Part shown: piece after piece, positions 62,635-64,000 of the stretch
How the letters are laid out: each line of letters opens with the position of its first letter
Numbering within the stretch: the stretch's first letter is position 1
Assembly (NCBI GenBank): GCA_963704825.1
Contig: CAVPHV010000003.1
Location: forward strand, 62,001 to 126,000
DNA from: CAVPHV01 sp963704825
GTDB taxonomy: Bacteria > Actinomycetota > Acidimicrobiia > Spongiisociales > UBA5794
Length of the DNA: 64,000 bases
Reading direction: 5' to 3'
Made by a program: the position numbers and the translations under genes
Notes under the pieces: model-generated
Seen by the model: the letters and a program-made list of their open reading frames with translations, nothing else
Database searches by the model: none
What the model was told of the DNA's origin: nothing

Positions 62635-64000
62635 GTGGACCGATCCCAGCTAGCCGACCGGATCGCAGGGGCGATCAACGAGGTCTACGGCCACTACAGC
62701 TCGCAGTTCGCCAAGATCACGTGGCGAGCCGGACACCGCTTCGAGCACCGCGACTGGCACGGACTTCATGAGGACACCATCGAGCGACTCGATCTCTACG
62801 CCGAATCGGTCGCCCACGCGGTCGAGGTCGCGGAGACGCTGGCCGGCAGCGTCGGGCTCGACCGCACCACCTGGGAGGCAGCGCGGATCTACTGCGCCGG
62901 GCCGTTTGACGCACGGCCCGATCGCGAGATCGCCGAGACGTTCTTCAATTCGGTGACGCGCCGCATCTTCCAGACCAAGGGCGTTGACGCCGCCATCGAA
63001 TTCGTGCACGCCTCCGAGCCCATCAGTGGAGAGCCGGATCTCGTCGTTTACGAGCGCGTCGGCTACCTGGAGGACCTCCTGGTCGACGTGCTGAATGGGG
63101 TTGGCTGGGAGGCGCGTTGGTCGAACCTGAGACGCGACGTGCGACTGGCCGCCGCCGAAGTGCTGCGCCGTCTCGAGATCCGAGGACTCAACGAGGAACC
63201 AGACCGGATCGAACTACTCCGCACCCCGTTCTACCGAAGTCAGAGCGCCTACCTCGTCGGGCGCATCATCGTGGGAGACGAATGGGTACCGCTGGCGCTC
63301 GCCGTTCACCACACCACGCGCGGGCTGAGTCTCGGCGCCGCCCTGGTTGAAGCGGAGGATCTGAGTGTGCTCTTCAGCTACACCAGGTCGCCGTTCCTGG
63401 TGGCGTCCACCTGGCCGGGAGCCCTGGTCGACTACCTGCGCAGCATCATGCCGGGGAAACGAGCGGCCGAGATGTACACGGCCATCGGCTATCACAAGCA
63501 CGGCAAGACCGAACTGTTCCGTGACTTCATGCTCCACGTCGAATCGAGCCAGGAGGAGTTCGTCCCGGCGCGGGGGATCCGCGGCATGGTGATGATCGTG
63601 TTCACCATGCCGGGCTACGACGTCGTGTTCAAGGTGATCAAGGATCGTTTCCCATTCCCGAAACAGACGACCAGGCGGCAGATCATGTCCAAATATCGTC
63701 TTGTGTTTCGCCACGACCGCGCCGGGCGTCTCATCGATGCCCATGAGTTTGAACACCTGCGTTTTGCCAAGAGACCGATTTGATCCGGACCTGCTCGCGG
63801 AACTGGAGTCCGCGGCGACCAAGTCGGTCACGGTGGGTGACGATGTCGTGCTGCACCACGTCTATGTCGAACGGCGGGTCACCCCGCTCGACATCTATGT
63901 GCGTGAGGCGAATGCGATCAAGGCGCGCTCGGCCATCGTCGATTACGGGAGGGCCATCAAGAATCTGGCTGCGTCGAACATCTTTCCCGGCGACATGCTG
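62635..64000 (+). CDS. aceK: Isocitrate dehydrogenase kinase/phosphatase AceK (3' truncated by window; frame broken near 63776)
   Basis: AceK switches isocitrate dehydrogenase off and on, directing carbon to the glyoxylate shunt. FEHRDWHGLHEDTIERLDLY, EIAETFFNSVTRRIF, the TPFYRSQSAYLVGRII stretch, LVDYLRSIMPGKRAAEMYTAIGYHKHGKTE, GIRGMVMIVFTMPGYDVVFKVIKDRF and, in the shifted frame, HHVYVERRVTPLDIYV and AASNIFPGDML match AceK along its length. A shift in GACCGATTTG at about 63774-63781 splits the gene; dropping one base restores it. The catalytic Asp region lies beyond the window. I chose GTG 62635. Confidence 0.92.

Overview
The window is a gene-dense, high-GC bacterial chromosome segment. 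Gene content points to an actinobacterium (Actinomycetota): the very small ribosomal protein bL37, CarD, a DUF3263 protein, a F420/PPOX-family oxidoreductase, the glp-moaC-mogA-SepX-like neighbourhood and the metG-tatD-ksgA-ispE-glmU-prs neighbourhood. Acidimicrobiia or a related deep lineage is my guess, not something the sequence proves. Many genes start 6-7 bases after a TANNNT -10 box, so leaderless transcription looks common.

Layout. 1-561 is the 3' end of clpC. 695-6079 is a nucleoside-type (BMP family) ABC importer operon. 6200-14506 is mainly informational and housekeeping: a zinc-ribbon membrane protein, radA, a disA variant, carD with a histone-like tail, ispF, a GDPD phosphodiesterase, cysS, rlmB, tRNA-Thr and DUF3263. 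14509-18603 holds membrane proteins, including a CvpA-CAP fusion, and copy 1 of a 107-bp inverted-repeat element. 18620-23137 is a minus-strand operon of two GH13 enzymes (one a trehalose synthase) and a transsulfuration-type PLP enzyme. 23225-32407 is mixed: an EamA exporter, tRNA-Arg, a peptidase S10, a TipA-like MerR regulator, GNAT and methyltransferase genes and a NYN-LOTUS protein. 32409-42047 holds a CtpE-like P-type ATPase, a HAD hydrolase, 3-hydroxyacyl-CoA dehydrogenase, a thioredoxin-like protein, a TPP enzyme and uppP. 42392-47233 holds mtnP, plsY, moeA-moaC-mogA, a SepX-like gene and a translin-family gene.

47303-51412 is the accessory part: tRNA-Ala followed by tandem hairpin repeats, duplicated tRNA 3' ends, two further direct duplications, a gene fragment, a shattered MMPL/RND transporter and a MazEF-like toxin-antitoxin pair. 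No transposase or integrase is visible. 51765-64000 returns to core genes: glgC, a lipoprotein metallopeptidase, bL37, rsmI, an AbrB regulator, metG, tatD, ksgA, ispE, copy 2 of the inverted-repeat element, tRNA-Gln, a one-domain glmU, prs and aceK (unfinished at the window edge).

Quality caveat. At least six conserved genes (cysS, an LppM-like gene, NYN-LOTUS, the TPP enzyme, prs, aceK) are each broken by what looks like one extra or missing base. Two of these genes are normally essential, so sequencing or assembly error is the likeliest cause; these genes are reported at full length with the break noted. The MMPL gene has many breaks and may be a true pseudogene.
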